A stretch of 64,000 nucleotides of DNA from Dendrolimus kikuchii (Eukaryota > Arthropoda > Insecta > Lepidoptera > Lasiocampidae), in contig CM034392.1 of assembly GCA_019925095.2 (NCBI GenBank), forward strand, positions 5,406,887-5,470,886, read 5' to 3'. Below are positions 63,333 to 64,000 of the stretch, in pieces. The position numbers and the translations under genes were made by a program. The notes under the pieces are model-generated. The model was not told the DNA's origin. It made no database searches and saw only the letters and a program-made list of their open reading frames with translations. How positions within the stretch are numbered: position 1 is the first letter of the stretch; every line of letters begins with the position of its first letter.

Positions 63333-64000
63333 AACCGACTTTAAAAATACAAGGAGGTTCTCAATTCGGCTATATGTTTTTTTGTACGTTCGTTACTCGA
63401 TTTCTCCGTCAATTATGGGCCGATTTTCAAAATGTTTCTTTTGATCAAAAGGTTGTACTCCCGAGGTAGTCACATGATCATCAAGTCAGGATCTGATGAG
63501 TGTATCGGATGCTAGGGCTATTGAGTATAACCTTAATAAAGAACGCCTTGCGTCTAAATTCTTGGAAAAAACTTGTATACGCATGTAGCTATTACATTTT
63601 CTATAGGCGCTTAATTTTTTTGTAGCCATTTTACTCGCTTTCTGCGTCAATTATGGACTTATTTTCAAATTGTATTTTTTTACTCCCGGACGGTCCCGTA
63701 GTCACCAAGAAAGGATCTGATTTGTAAATCATAAGGAAATCGAGAGCAATCGTTGTTGAAGAGCATATACACCGAAGAGTAATATAGCAAATTTGTATAC
63801 ACGTGCCAGTTGTACAATTTCTATAGGTGCTTAATATATTATTTCTAAAACTATTGAAGTACTTGCGCAACTAAAAAGTATTTATTTTAACAAAAATAAA
63901 ACTGACTTCACACTATAAACCAAAAAATAAATACATATCTAACCACTTCTTTCCACAACATCTAGAAGTCGGTGTCAAGTAAAACATAAAATGTATAGGT
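63333..64000. mobile_element. AACCGACTTC-family element, runs off the window
   Basis: Opens AACCGACTTTAAAAATACAA then GGAGGTTCTCAATTCGGC, as at 5362-5400, and ends in GTCAAGTAAAACATAAAA, which matches GCAAAGTAAAACATAAAA at 5931. It contains two tandem units about 238 bp apart (TTACTCGATTTCTCCGTCAA at 63393 and TTACTCGCTTTCTGCGTCAA at 63631, each ending TTTCTATAGG.GCTTAAT). Confidence 0.6.

Overview
The window is eukaryotic, AT-rich, intron-containing DNA from an insect, most likely a moth or butterfly (Lepidoptera). This rests on the four insect-type genes with consensus GT-AG introns and on repeat families I recognise from lepidopteran genomes (inference; no alignment was run).

Layout of genes, left to right: an intronless lin-7 (veli) gene on + (1444-2040); an eight-exon PPIL2-type U-box/cyclophilin gene on - (10235 back to 4060); a three-exon UBE2E/UbcD2-type ubiquitin-conjugating enzyme gene on + (11924-17101), head-to-head with PPIL2 across 1.7 kb; a gene-poor, repeat-rich stretch (about 18.8-29.7 kb) containing a 5'-truncated non-LTR retrotransposon with a 1.6-kb open frame; a five-exon CD63-like tetraspanin gene on - (57271 back to 29726) whose large introns are loaded with transposons; and, on +, a probable first coding exon of a second tetraspanin (61969-62067) that would continue past the right edge. 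All exon chains were assembled by hand from splice sites. For lin-7, PPIL2, UBE2E and the CD63-like gene, reading phase is kept through every junction to a stop codon at close to the family's usual length.

Two of the genes belong to ubiquitin pathways (PPIL2, a spliceosome-associated E3/prolyl isomerase; UBE2E, an E2). lin-7 is a PDZ scaffold of polarised membranes, and the tetraspanins organise membrane and endosomal microdomains. Nothing in the sequence shows that these genes work as one pathway.

The most informative part of the window is its transposon archaeology: two hAT-like MITEs with perfect 8-bp target duplications; an R1-clade retrotransposon end bounded by a perfect 14-bp duplication, nested inside a pogo-like element whose uninterrupted paralogue lies elsewhere in the window; a second nested insertion with an internal empty-site comparison; several long inverted repeats (arms of 27 to about 150 bp); a solo LTR; and at least six groups of LINE tails. 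I saw no tRNA or rRNA gene, no CRISPR array and no virus-derived coding gene.
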